DNA of 64,000 bases from Xanthomonas theicola (GTDB lineage: Bacteria; Pseudomonadota; Gammaproteobacteria; Xanthomonadales; Xanthomonadaceae): positions 4,661,001 through 4,725,000 of the forward strand of contig NZ_CP049017.1 of assembly GCF_014236795.1 (NCBI RefSeq). The letters are read 5' to 3'. The translations under genes were made by a program, and so were the position numbers. Shown here piece after piece: positions 57,169 to 64,000 of this stretch (the stretch's first letter is position 1; every line of letters starts with the position of its first letter). The notes below the pieces were generated by a model that did not search any database, had not been told where the DNA came from, and worked only from the letters and a program-made list of their open reading frames with translations.

Positions 57169-58330
57169 GGATAGTCTGATCAACGCGGTCGGAGGATGAG
57201 GCAAGCCATATCGACCACGCCCACGGCGCTCAGACCCTCGGTTTTTCGCCGTTTCCGGCGCATTTCCGGGGTATTGCCCGGGTTACAGGCACACCCTCCC
57301 CACGACAGGCAGCAACTGCTTTCGCTTCAGCCACAGGTTCGACAGCGCAAACAGCGTCAGCACCTGCGCGGTGTTCTTCGCCAAGCCGCGATAGCGCACC
57401 TTGACGTAGCCAAACTGGCGCTTGATCACCCGGAACGGATGCTCCACCTTCGCCCTCAGGCTGGCCTTGGCGTGCTCCCAGCGCTGTGCCCACTTCAATT
57501 CGCGCTTGCTCTTGATCTGCTTCAGCTTCGAGGGCTTCTCCGCGATCAGATAGCGCAGCTTGCGCTTGCTCGCCATCTCCTCGCGCTTGGCCAGCCCGGT
57601 GTAGCCGCTGTCGCCGCATACCGTGTCTTCCTTGCCGTGCAGCAGCTTGTGCGCCTGGGTGATATCTGCGGCGTTGGCCGCCGTGCATTCCAAGTGGTGC
57701 ACCAGCCCGGACTCATCGTCCACGCCGATGTGCGCTTTCATCCCGAAGTAGTACTGATTGCCCTTCTTGGTCTGGTGCATTTCCGGGTCGCGCTCGCCGT
57801 TCTTGTTCTTGGTCGAGCTGGGCGCGGCAATGATCGTGGCGTCCACGATGGTGCCGCCGCGCAGGCTCTGGCCCTTGCGCGATAGGTGCGCGTTGACCCG
57901 GTTGAACAGCGTGCGCGCCAGATCGTGCGTCTCCAGCAACCGGCGGAAGTTGAGGATCGTGGTCTCGTCCGGCACCTCATCCAACCCGCCGATCCTGGCG
58001 AAACGGCGCATCGACGCCGTGTCGTACAAGGCTTCTTCCGCGCCCGGGTCGCTCAGTGCGTACCACTGCTGCAGAAAGTGGATGCGCAGCATTGTCTCCA
58101 GCGGGTACGGCTGACGGCCCGGATGGCCCGACTTCGGATAGTGCGGCGCGATCAGCGCCAGCAGGTCTTTCCACGGCACCACCTGATCCATCTCGGCCAG
58201 CAACCTTTCGCGCCGCGTCTGCTTGCGCTTGCCGTTGTACTCCGCGTCGCCGAAAGACAATTGCATCGTCGTTGTCCTGTTGGGCTTTGTACGATTGTCG
58301 CAGGATCAGAGGGAGTTGTTCAGACCATCC
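57169..58330 (-). mobile_element. IS5-family insertion sequence, copy 1 (1,162 bp)
   Basis: The ends GGATAGTCTGATCAAC and, inverted, GGATGGTCTGAACAAC form imperfect terminal repeats. The element is flanked on both sides by the target duplication CTAA (57165-57168 and 58331-58334), fitting the YTAR preference of the IS5 group. It interrupts the orphan Rhs tip immediately before its toxin domain. Confidence 0.93.
57283..58266 (-). CDS. IS5-family transposase (copy 1)
   Basis: DDE transposase of 327 aa, intact. N-terminal FGDAEYNGKRKQTRRERLLA, dimerisation/DNA-binding part PYPLETMLRIHFLQQWYALS, then catalytic Asp in GGTIVDATIIAAPSSTKNKN, second Asp in DTVCGDSGYTGLAKREEM, and the YREK region with Glu in ASLRAKVEHPFRVIKRQFGY. 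It is transcribed against the rhs direction. The protein is identical to that of copy 2, so both may be active. Confidence 0.95.
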   Translation of the reverse strand: MQLSFGDAEYNGKRKQTRRERLLAEMDQVVPWKDLLALIAPHYPKSGHPGRQPYPLETMLRIHFLQQWYALSDPGAEEALYDTASMRRFARIGGLDEVPDETTILNFRRLLETHDLARTLFNRVNAHLSRKGQSLRGGTIVDATIIAAPSSTKNKNGERDPEMHQTKKGNQYYFGMKAHIGVDDESGLVHHLECTAANAADITQAHKLLHGKEDTVCGDSGYTGLAKREEMASKRKLRYLIAEKPSKLKQIKSKRELKWAQRWEHAKASLRAKVEHPFRVIKRQFGYVKVRYRGLAKNTAQVLTLFALSNLWLKRKQLLPVVGRVCL

Positions 58331-58334
58331 CTAA

Positions 58335-58560
58335 TCCGTCCGACTTCGAAGATCCTGATTCTTTGCCAGACGGTTGGGAATGGCGCGGGAGAGGAAGACC
58401 AGGAGGCCGAGAAGGTGCCTACCACAAACCTGATACAGGCGAATCGATGCACGACGATAGAACTCATCCGGCAGGAAAGCCGCCGCACTGGACTTATACC
58501 GACCCACAAGGCAATAGATGGGATAATTATGGTTCTGGCTGGGAGTTGCAAGGAAAATGA
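58335..58560 (+). pseudogene. Detached toxin domain of the orphan Rhs tip, type-37-like
   Basis: Joining 57168 to 58335 (IS and one CTAA removed) continues the Rhs frame as AAPNPSDFEDPDSLPDGWEW, then RGRGRPGGREGAYHKPDTGE, SMHDDRTHPAGKPPHWTYTD and PQGNRWDNYGSGWELQGK. This agrees with my memory of polymorphic toxin type 37 (EWRG, Y-x-P-x-TGE, HP, PHWDY-x-D-P-x-G). The full variable tail after DPLGL would be 144 aa. Its stop codon overlaps the immunity gene start. The frame is also open leftwards through the IS end to an ATG at 57886, so a fused product is conceivable. I can give no catalytic residues. Confidence 0.75.
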
Positions 58561-58653
58561 AACAGCTACCGCTAGTTGCATCCCATTCCTCAGCACGATG
58601 GATAGATCATCTGTCTGCTCGGGCCAGACAGGCCATTGAGGCGAATCTTCTAG

Positions 58654-59815
58654 GGATAGTCTGATCAACGCGGTCGGAGGATGAGGCAAGCCATATCGAC
58701 CACGCCCACGGCGCTCAGACCCTCGGTTTTTCGCCGTTTCCGGCGCATTTCCGGGGTATTTCCCGGATTACAGGCACACCCTCCCCACGACAGGCAGCAA
58801 CTGCTTTCGCTTCAGCCACAGGTTCGACAGCGCAAACAGCGTCAGCACTTGCGCCGTGTTCTTCGCCAGGCCGCGATAGCGCACCTTGACGTAGCCAAAC
58901 TGGCGCTTGATCACCCGGAACGGATGCTCCACCTTCGCCCTCAGGCTGGCCTTGGCGTGCTCCCAGCGCTGTGCCCACTTCAATTCGCGCTTGCTCTTGA
59001 TCTGCTTCAGCTTCGAGGGCTTCTCCGCGATCAGATAGCGCAGCTTGCGCTTGCTCGCCATCTCCTCGCGCTTGGCCAGCCCGGTGTAGCCGCTGTCGCC
59101 GCATACCGTGTCTTCCTTGCCGTGCAGCAGCTTGTGCGCCTGGGTGATATCTGCGGCGTTGGCCGCCGTGCATTCCAAGTGGTGCACCAGCCCGGACTCA
59201 TCGTCCACGCCGATGTGCGCTTTCATCCCGAAGTAGTACTGATTGCCCTTCTTGGTCTGGTGCATTTCCGGGTCGCGCTCGCCGTTCTTGTTCTTGGTCG
59301 AGCTGGGCGCGGCAATGATCGTGGCGTCCACGATGGTGCCGCCGCGCAGGCTCTGGCCCTTGCGCGATAGGTGCGCGTTGACCCGGTTGAACAGCGTGCG
59401 CGCCAGATCGTGCGTCTCCAGCAACCGGCGGAAGTTGAGGATCGTGGTCTCGTCCGGCACCTCATCCAACCCGCCGATCCTGGCGAAACGGCGCATCGAC
59501 GCCGTGTCGTACAAGGCTTCTTCCGCGCCCGGGTCGCTCAGTGCGTACCACTGCTGCAGAAAGTGGATGCGCAGCATTGTCTCCAGCGGGTACGGCTGAC
59601 GGCCCGGATGGCCCGACTTCGGATAGTGCGGCGCGATCAGCGCCAGCAGGTCTTTCCACGGCACCACCTGATCCATCTCGGCCAGCAACCTTTCGCGCCG
59701 CGTCTGCTTGCGCTTGCCGTTGTACTCCGCGTCGCCGAAAGACAATTGCATCGTCGTTGTCCTGTTGGGCTTTGTACGATTGTCGCAGGATCAGAGGGAG
59801 TTGTTCAGACCATCC
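58654..59815 (-). mobile_element. IS5-family insertion sequence, copy 2 (1,162 bp)
   Basis: Same length and orientation as copy 1 and flanked by the target duplication CTAG (58650-58653 and 59816-59819). By eye the two copies differ at five positions, all within the first about 230 bp of the element's left end. It interrupts the immunity gene after codon 32. The different duplications show two independent insertions. Confidence 0.93.
58768..59751 (-). CDS. IS5-family transposase (copy 2)
   Basis: Intact 327-aa DDE transposase with the same protein sequence as copy 1; the few nucleotide differences near the 3' end are synonymous. It lies in the same orientation. Both copies together bracket the toxin domain and the first 32 codons of the immunity gene (58335-58649). 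Confidence 0.95.
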   Translation of the reverse strand: MQLSFGDAEYNGKRKQTRRERLLAEMDQVVPWKDLLALIAPHYPKSGHPGRQPYPLETMLRIHFLQQWYALSDPGAEEALYDTASMRRFARIGGLDEVPDETTILNFRRLLETHDLARTLFNRVNAHLSRKGQSLRGGTIVDATIIAAPSSTKNKNGERDPEMHQTKKGNQYYFGMKAHIGVDDESGLVHHLECTAANAADITQAHKLLHGKEDTVCGDSGYTGLAKREEMASKRKLRYLIAEKPSKLKQIKSKRELKWAQRWEHAKASLRAKVEHPFRVIKRQFGYVKVRYRGLAKNTAQVLTLFALSNLWLKRKQLLPVVGRVCL

Positions 59816-60385
59816 CTAGAAGAAGGCATCGCCGTAGATGCGAATTCCTCCTTCGTATTCGCCCCAGGAAAATTCTCGAATAACGACAATCTGTCAGCAG
59901 ATCCTGATGCAAAGCTGAGTGAAATAACTGATGCAACTAACGCCCCACAGACCGGCTGGGTAAGGCGACATGATCTCCTTGATGAAATAGCAAGATGGCT
60001 CTGCGATTTTGAGTCGAATGACCAGAGAAGTATATGGCTAATGTGCGAAGCGGGATATTCAAAGGTCGGAGACCCCATTCTTGAGAAGCGCCCACACATC
60101 TTTATGGGAAATCGCCCATTCCTTGTTATCGATATCGAAGCTGGACATCATGAAACGCTATCGACGGTGCTTAGGTGGGGAAGATCCGACAGATTTCTAG
60201 GCGTCTTGCAGGAGGGAGACATGCCTGAATCTCCCACTCCTGCCTCTCGCGGGTTTTTCTTGTGCGATGCGTTTGATGGAGACTCACTTATTTTATCGGA
60301 GTTCAGCCTAACCGGAGAGAGAAAACATGGAAACGATTCGATGTCTTGCCCTTCCAGCTGAGCCACATCAGCTACGCATCCCTTA

Positions 60386-61452
60386 GACTCAACTTCCAAG
60401 CGCAACACCCTCTCAGCCAGTAGGGTGTATGCATGTCAAGAAGCTATCTCCACCTGAGCGCAGAAGAGCGCGCGGTACTCCAAATCGAAACGCGACGTGG
60501 TCAGAGCTTACGCTCGATATCCAGGCTGCTGGATAGAAGCCCGTCGACATCGAGCAGGGAGCTGGCCAGGCAGCAAGCCACGGTCTACCGTGCTCGAGAG
60601 GCGGCCATGCGTTACCGGACACGACGTCAGCACAGCGTTCGGCGGCGACGGCTGACACCGGGAACGGATTTATTCCAGATGGTGCGCGATCATCTGGTGC
60701 TGTGGCGCTGGTCGCCCCAGCAGATTGCTGCCAAGCTGCTCCTCATGTCCCCGGATGATCCTGCCCAGCGCGTCAGTCACGAAACCATCTACGCCACGAT
60801 CTACGCGCACCCGCGCGGCGGCCTGAAAAAGGAGCTTGTGGAGGCGTTGCGCCAGCGCAGGCCGTCCCGGGGATCACGGCGCACGACCGCCGCCAAACGC
60901 AGCTGGGTGCCTGAGGAACCGCGGATCGTGCACCGACCCGAAGAGGTGCAACAGCGGTTGGTCCCAGGACATTGGGAAGGTGACTTGATCAAGGGAGCGT
61001 TCAATCGTTCCTGTGTTGGCACCCTGGTGGAGCGCAAGACGCGTTTTGTGGTGCTGTGCCGGATGGACGGCTGTACCGCCACAGACGAACTGGAAGGTTT
61101 CACCCGTCAGATGAAGAAGCTCCCCGCATCCATGCGAACCAGCTTGACCTATGACCGTGGCACCGAAATGACGCGCTATGCCGAGCTGATGGAACGGTTG
61201 AACATCGACCTGTGGTTTGCCGATCCGCACGCACCGTGGCAGCGCGGAAGCAATGAGAACACCAACGGTCTACTTCGCCAGTTCCTGCCCAAGGGGGCGG
61301 ACCTATCCGCCGTCAGCCAGGAATACCTCAATCACATCGCGTTGCTGATGAACACTCGCCCTCGCCAGACACTTGGCTGGAAGACGCCTAGCGAGGCAAT
61401 GGAAGCGGACATCGCAGCGTTCAAATCACGTGTTGCACTTGATTCTTGAGAC
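60386..61452 (+). mobile_element. IS30-family insertion sequence
   Basis: Imperfect terminal inverted repeats of about 23 bases: GACTCAACTTCCAAGCGCAACAC at the left and, inverted, GTCTCAAGAATCAAGTGCAACAC at the right, sharing CTCAA, CAAG and GCAACAC. The span of about 1,067 bp suits the family. It lies 24 bp after the broken immunity gene and abuts the next transposase gene. Target duplication not identified. Confidence 0.75.
60433..61449 (+). CDS. IS30-family transposase
   Basis: Intact 338-aa DDE transposase. N-terminal helix-turn-helix (YLHLSAEERAVLQIETRRGQ, LRSISRLLDRSPSTSSREL), second DNA-binding part (LWRWSPQQIAAKLLLMSPDD, VSHETIYATIYAHPRGGLKK), and the catalytic core: GHWEGDLIKGAFNRSCVGTL, LTYDRGTEMTRYAELMERLN and NENTNGLLRQFLPKGADLSA, carrying the D, D and E residues. 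Ends right at the right inverted repeat. Confidence 0.93.
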   Translation: MSRSYLHLSAEERAVLQIETRRGQSLRSISRLLDRSPSTSSRELARQQATVYRAREAAMRYRTRRQHSVRRRRLTPGTDLFQMVRDHLVLWRWSPQQIAAKLLLMSPDDPAQRVSHETIYATIYAHPRGGLKKELVEALRQRRPSRGSRRTTAAKRSWVPEEPRIVHRPEEVQQRLVPGHWEGDLIKGAFNRSCVGTLVERKTRFVVLCRMDGCTATDELEGFTRQMKKLPASMRTSLTYDRGTEMTRYAELMERLNIDLWFADPHAPWQRGSNENTNGLLRQFLPKGADLSAVSQEYLNHIALLMNTRPRQTLGWKTPSEAMEADIAAFKSRVALDS

Positions 61453-62244
61453 CGCCGATCCCCGCAGCGCTGTGGAAGCGCATCGAATCCTTGTTTCCGC
61501 CGGCGAAGCGCTCGCCCAAAGGAGGGCGGCCGCGCGTCAGCGATCAACAAGCCCTCAACGGCATTGTCCATGTGCTTCGCACCGGGATTGCCTGGGAGGA
61601 ACTGCCGCAGGCACGGGGCTACGGCAGCGGCATGACCTGCTGGCGGCGGTTGCGAGACTGGCAGGCCGCCGGCCTCTGGCATCGCCTGCATCAGGTCCTG
61701 CTGGCAAAATTGCGGCGAGCCGACAAGCTGGACCTGAGCCGAGCCAGCCTGGACGCGGCCAGCGTGGCCTCCCCCCGGGGGGCGCCGACACCGGGCCGAA
61801 CCCGACCGATCGCGGCAAACTCGGCAGCAAGCGGCACCTGATCGTCGATCGCAAGGGCGTTCCCTTGGCGTTTTGCGTCACCGGAGCCAACCGGCACGAC
61901 GCGGTGGTGTTCGAGGAATGGGCGATGCCTTGCCGCCGATCGCCGGCAAGCCAGCGCGCCCACGACGCTGGCCAGGCAAGCTCCACGCCGACAAGGCCGA
62001 CGCCATTGACCGTTGCCGCCATCACCTCAAGGAGCGGGGCATCACGCCACGCATCGCTCGCAAGGGGGTCGAGCGCAACGACCGCCTGGGGCGTCATCGC
62101 TGGGTCGTGGAACGCACTCACGCCTGGTTCGCAGGCATGGGCAAGCTGCGCATCCGATTCGAACGTCGAATCGATATCCATCTGGCTTGGCTGTCGCTTG
62201 CCTGCTCCATCATCTGCCTACGACTTCTTCCAGAGTTTTGTTAG
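61446..62244 (+). pseudogene. IS5/IS427-type transposase, frameshifted and 5'-truncated
   Basis: Transposase fragments in three frames: IPAALWKRIESLFPPAKRSP, GIVHVLRTGIAWEELPQARG and DLSRASLDAASVASP (first Asp) in frame one; after a shift at the C6-G6 run near 61775, GPNPTDRGKLGSKRHLIVDR in frame two; after another shift near 61925, GKLHADKADAIDRCRHHLKE and HRWVVERTHAWFAGMGKLRI (second Asp and Glu) in frame three. IS427-type elements may use one programmed frameshift, but two shifts here suggest inactivation. The 5' end runs into the IS30 right repeat, so its own left end is lost. Confidence 0.82.
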
Positions 62245-62258
62245 CCACTCCAAGTGGG

Positions 62259-62888
62259 CTGATCGACAAGTGGGTCGAGTTCCGCATGCTGCGCCTGCAC
62301 GGCGAGCGCCTGGCCGAGACCGTGACGACCCCGCCGGAGGACGACCACGCGCAACCCGAGGCGCTGCCACCGGCCGAGCCGCGCATCGAGGTCGAGGGGT
62401 TGTCGTTCCGCTACGCCGAAGGCGAGCCTTGGGTGCGCAAGGATTGCAGTTTCGCGATCGAGCCGGGCGAGTCGGTGGCGATCGTCGGCGCGGTGATGCA
62501 GGACGACCGGTTGTTCGCCGGCAACATCGGCTTTTTCGATCCGGATTTCGATCTTGAGCGGAGCGAGGCGGCGGCGCGGCTGGCGGCGGTGCACGACGAT
62601 ATCGCGGCGATGCCGATGGGCTACCACGGCTTGATCGGCGACACGGGCAGTTCGCTGTCCGGTGGGCAGAAGCAGCGGGTGATCCTGGCGCGGGCGCTGT
62701 ACCGGCAGCCGACGCTGTTGTTCCTGGACGAAGCTACCAGTCATCTCGACGTGATGCGCGAGCGCCTGGTCAACGAAGCGGTGCGGTAGTTGAAACTGAC
62801 CAAGGTGATCGTCGCGCATCGGCCCGACACCATCGCCAGCGCCGACCGCATGCTGGTGATGGAGCAGGGCAGGATCGTGCAGCTGCGA
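62259..62888 (+). pseudogene. Remnant of a CvaB/RaxB-type bacteriocin ABC exporter (ATPase end)
   Basis: The reading frame starts within exporter sequence (LIDKWVEFRMLRLHGERLAE) directly after the transposase remnant, then IEVEGLSFRYAEGEPWVRKD. Walker A is gone: GESVAIVGA jumps straight to VMQDDRLFAGNIGFFDPDFD. Signature SSLSGGQKQRVILARALYRQ and Walker B PTLLFLDEATSHLD remain. A TAG at 62787-62789 stands where the family has Gln (NEAVR-stop-LKLTKVIVAHRPDTIASADR). The peptidase and membrane domains are absent. Family exports double-glycine-leader peptides such as colicin V. Confidence 0.85.
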
Positions 62889-63020
62889 CCGCGGGCGCAG
62901 ACGCATACGTTGCAGGACAAGGACGCTGTGGCGGTTGTCACGTGCGCGGGCGGAGCCGGCGAAGGTGGTCAAGCCGAATCGGCTAGACTCGCCGCTTTCC
63001 GTAGTCCGAAGGCTTGGTGC

Positions 63021-63962
63021 ATGCGTACGCTGTATCCCGAGATCGAACCGTTCGCCAGCGGCATGCTGCCGGTGGACGCGCGCCATACGCTGTACTACGA
63101 ACAGTGCGGCAACCCGCAGGGCAAGCCAGTGGTGATGCTGCACGGCGGGCCGGGCGGCGGCTGCAACGCCAAGATGCGCCGCTTCCACGATCCGGCCAAG
63201 TACCGCATCGTGCTGTTCGACCAGCGCGGCTCCGGCCGCTCTACGCCGCATGCGGACTTGGTCGACAACACCACCTGGGACCTGGTGGCCGACATCGAGA
63301 CGCTGCGCCACACGCTGGGCATCGAGCGCTGGCAGGTGTTCGGCGGCAGTTGGGGCTCGACCCTGGCGCTGGCCTATTCGCAGCGCCATCCGCCGCGTGT
63401 CACCGAACTGGTGCTGCGCGGCATCTTCCTGCTGCGCCGCTGGGAACTGGAATGGTTCTATCAGGAAGGCGCCAGCCGCCTGTTCCCGGAGGCATGGGAA
63501 CACTATCTCGCCGCGATTCCGCCGGTGGAGCGCGCCGACCTGATCTCCGCGTACCATCGCCGCCTGACCAGCGACGACGAGGCCACCCGGCTGGCCGCCG
63601 CGCGCGCCTGGAGCGTGTGGGAAGGCGCCACCAGCTTCCTGCACGTGGACGCGGATTTCGTCAGCGGCCACGAGGACGCGCAGTTCGCGCTGGCGTTCGC
63701 GCGCATCGAGAACCACTACTTCGTCAACGGCGGCTTCTTCGAAGTGGAAGACCAGTTGCTGCGCGGCGCGGCGAAGATCGCCGACATCCCCGGCGTGATC
63801 GTGCAGGGCCGCTACGACGTGGTCTGTCCGCTGCAGAGCGCCTGGGATCTGCACAAGGCCTGGCCGAAGGCGGCGCTGGAGATCAGCCCGAGCGCCGGCC
63901 ATTCCGCGTTCGAGGCGGAAAACCTCGACGCCCTGGTGCGCGCCACCGACGCCTTCGCCTGA
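63021..63962 (+). CDS. pip: Proline iminopeptidase
   Basis: Alpha/beta-hydrolase of 313 aa that removes N-terminal proline from peptides, cytoplasmic. Oxyanion block VVMLHGGPGGGCNAKMRRFH, FDQRGSGRSTPHADL, nucleophile Ser in WQVFGGSWGSTLALAYSQRH, Asp in VIVQGRYDVVCPL and His in ISPSAGHSAFEAENLDALVR. Length and order equal the Xanthomonas enzyme (313 aa). It marks the return of core genes after the toxin and IS island. Confidence 0.97.
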   Translation: MRTLYPEIEPFASGMLPVDARHTLYYEQCGNPQGKPVVMLHGGPGGGCNAKMRRFHDPAKYRIVLFDQRGSGRSTPHADLVDNTTWDLVADIETLRHTLGIERWQVFGGSWGSTLALAYSQRHPPRVTELVLRGIFLLRRWELEWFYQEGASRLFPEAWEHYLAAIPPVERADLISAYHRRLTSDDEATRLAAARAWSVWEGATSFLHVDADFVSGHEDAQFALAFARIENHYFVNGGFFEVEDQLLRGAAKIADIPGVIVQGRYDVVCPLQSAWDLHKAWPKAALEISPSAGHSAFEAENLDALVRATDAFA

Positions 63963-64000
63963 TCCCTGCAGGCCATGCCGCGGCGTGCGGCATGCGCGGG

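Larger units (their letters stand above)
58557..60361 (+). pseudogene. Immunity gene of the orphan Rhs toxin, split by IS5 copy 2
   Basis: The ATG at 58557 overlaps the toxin stop (ATGA). The first 97 bp (MKQLPLVASHSSARWIDHLS onward) run to the CTAG duplication at 58650-58653; the rest resumes at 59820 and ends at 60361. Precise removal of IS plus one CTAG gives an uninterrupted 212-aa protein: LLEEGIAVDANSSFVFAPGK, DEIARWLCDFESNDQRSIWL, ILEKRPHIFMGNRPFLVIDI, RSDRFLGVLQEGDMP, RGFFLCDAFDGDSLILSEFS. No signal or membrane segment is seen, so it is soluble, suiting a cytoplasmic nuclease-type toxin. The family is not recognised. Low GC matches the toxin. Confidence 0.8.

Noticed and set aside
57169..59815. 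Two IS5 copies as the ends of a composite transposon carrying the toxin gene.
   Set aside because: Each copy has its own target duplication (CTAA, CTAG), and the DNA between them continues the split genes outside, so they are separate insertions.

Overview
The window is chromosomal DNA from a high-GC gammaproteobacterium, almost certainly a Xanthomonas or a close relative in the Xanthomonadaceae. The evidence is the ahpC-ahpF-oxyR gene order, the hemP / heme receptor / DUF6607 cluster, the lptD-surA-pdxA-rsmA-apaG-apaH block, and intergenic repeats built on GTAGGAGCGGCTTCAGCCGCGAC and GGGGACTGGGGACT. The species cannot be fixed by reading alone. The number of insertion sequences and decaying genes would fit the X. 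translucens/hyacinthi side of the genus (inference).

Layout. 1-6.4 kb: the end of a nucleoside transporter gene, an aldo/keto reductase, and a Fur-box-controlled heme uptake operon (hemP, TonB-dependent receptor, a 198-aa protein, DUF6607 protein) ended by a terminator. 6.4-12 kb: an accessory and decaying stretch with a degenerate GIY-YIG protein, a taurine/sulfonate-type ABC transporter plus TauD-like dioxygenase in ruins, a trypsin-like protease and a frameshifted FtrA-type regulator. 12-25 kb: ybbP-ybbA diverging from tesA, a two-component system, an SGNH hydrolase, dgkA, a TerC protein, lemA with two TPM-domain genes, and lgt-thyA-folA. 25-33 kb: the envelope/ribosome block apaH to lptD on the minus strand. 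32-46 kb: an HDAC-like deacetylase, a cobalamin adenosyltransferase, two ubiquinone hydroxylases, rlmM, a deaminase, an EamA exporter, a broken CPBP protease, glnS, msrA and transaldolase. 46-50 kb: the peroxide-defence cluster oxyR-ahpF-ahpC with a readable promoter and OxyR-type operator, then prmC.

51.2-62.9 kb is a polymorphic-toxin island and the most interesting part. A full-length rhs gene carries a run of 23 C residues in its core and a low-GC C-terminal domain of unknown type, followed 4 bp later by a small membrane protein that is probably its immunity factor. Behind it lies a second, headless copy of the Rhs tip with its own toxin and immunity gene. Two near-identical 1,162-bp IS5-family elements have split this second pair: one sits just before the toxin domain (target duplication CTAA), the other inside the immunity gene (target duplication CTAG). 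Removing both in silico restores an in-frame 144-aa toxin tail, which resembles polymorphic toxin type 37, and a 212-aa immunity protein that starts on the toxin stop codon. An IS30-family element, a broken IS5/IS427-type transposase gene and the wreck of a CvaB/RaxB-type bacteriocin exporter follow, then proline iminopeptidase (pip) closes the window.

Housekeeping genes are intact, while lesions concentrate in accessory genes (tau-type cluster, AraC-type regulator, CPBP protease, rhs cassette, exporter). That pattern suggests genuine gene decay rather than uniformly poor sequence, although single-base shifts in the rhs head and the AraC-type gene could still be sequencing errors.
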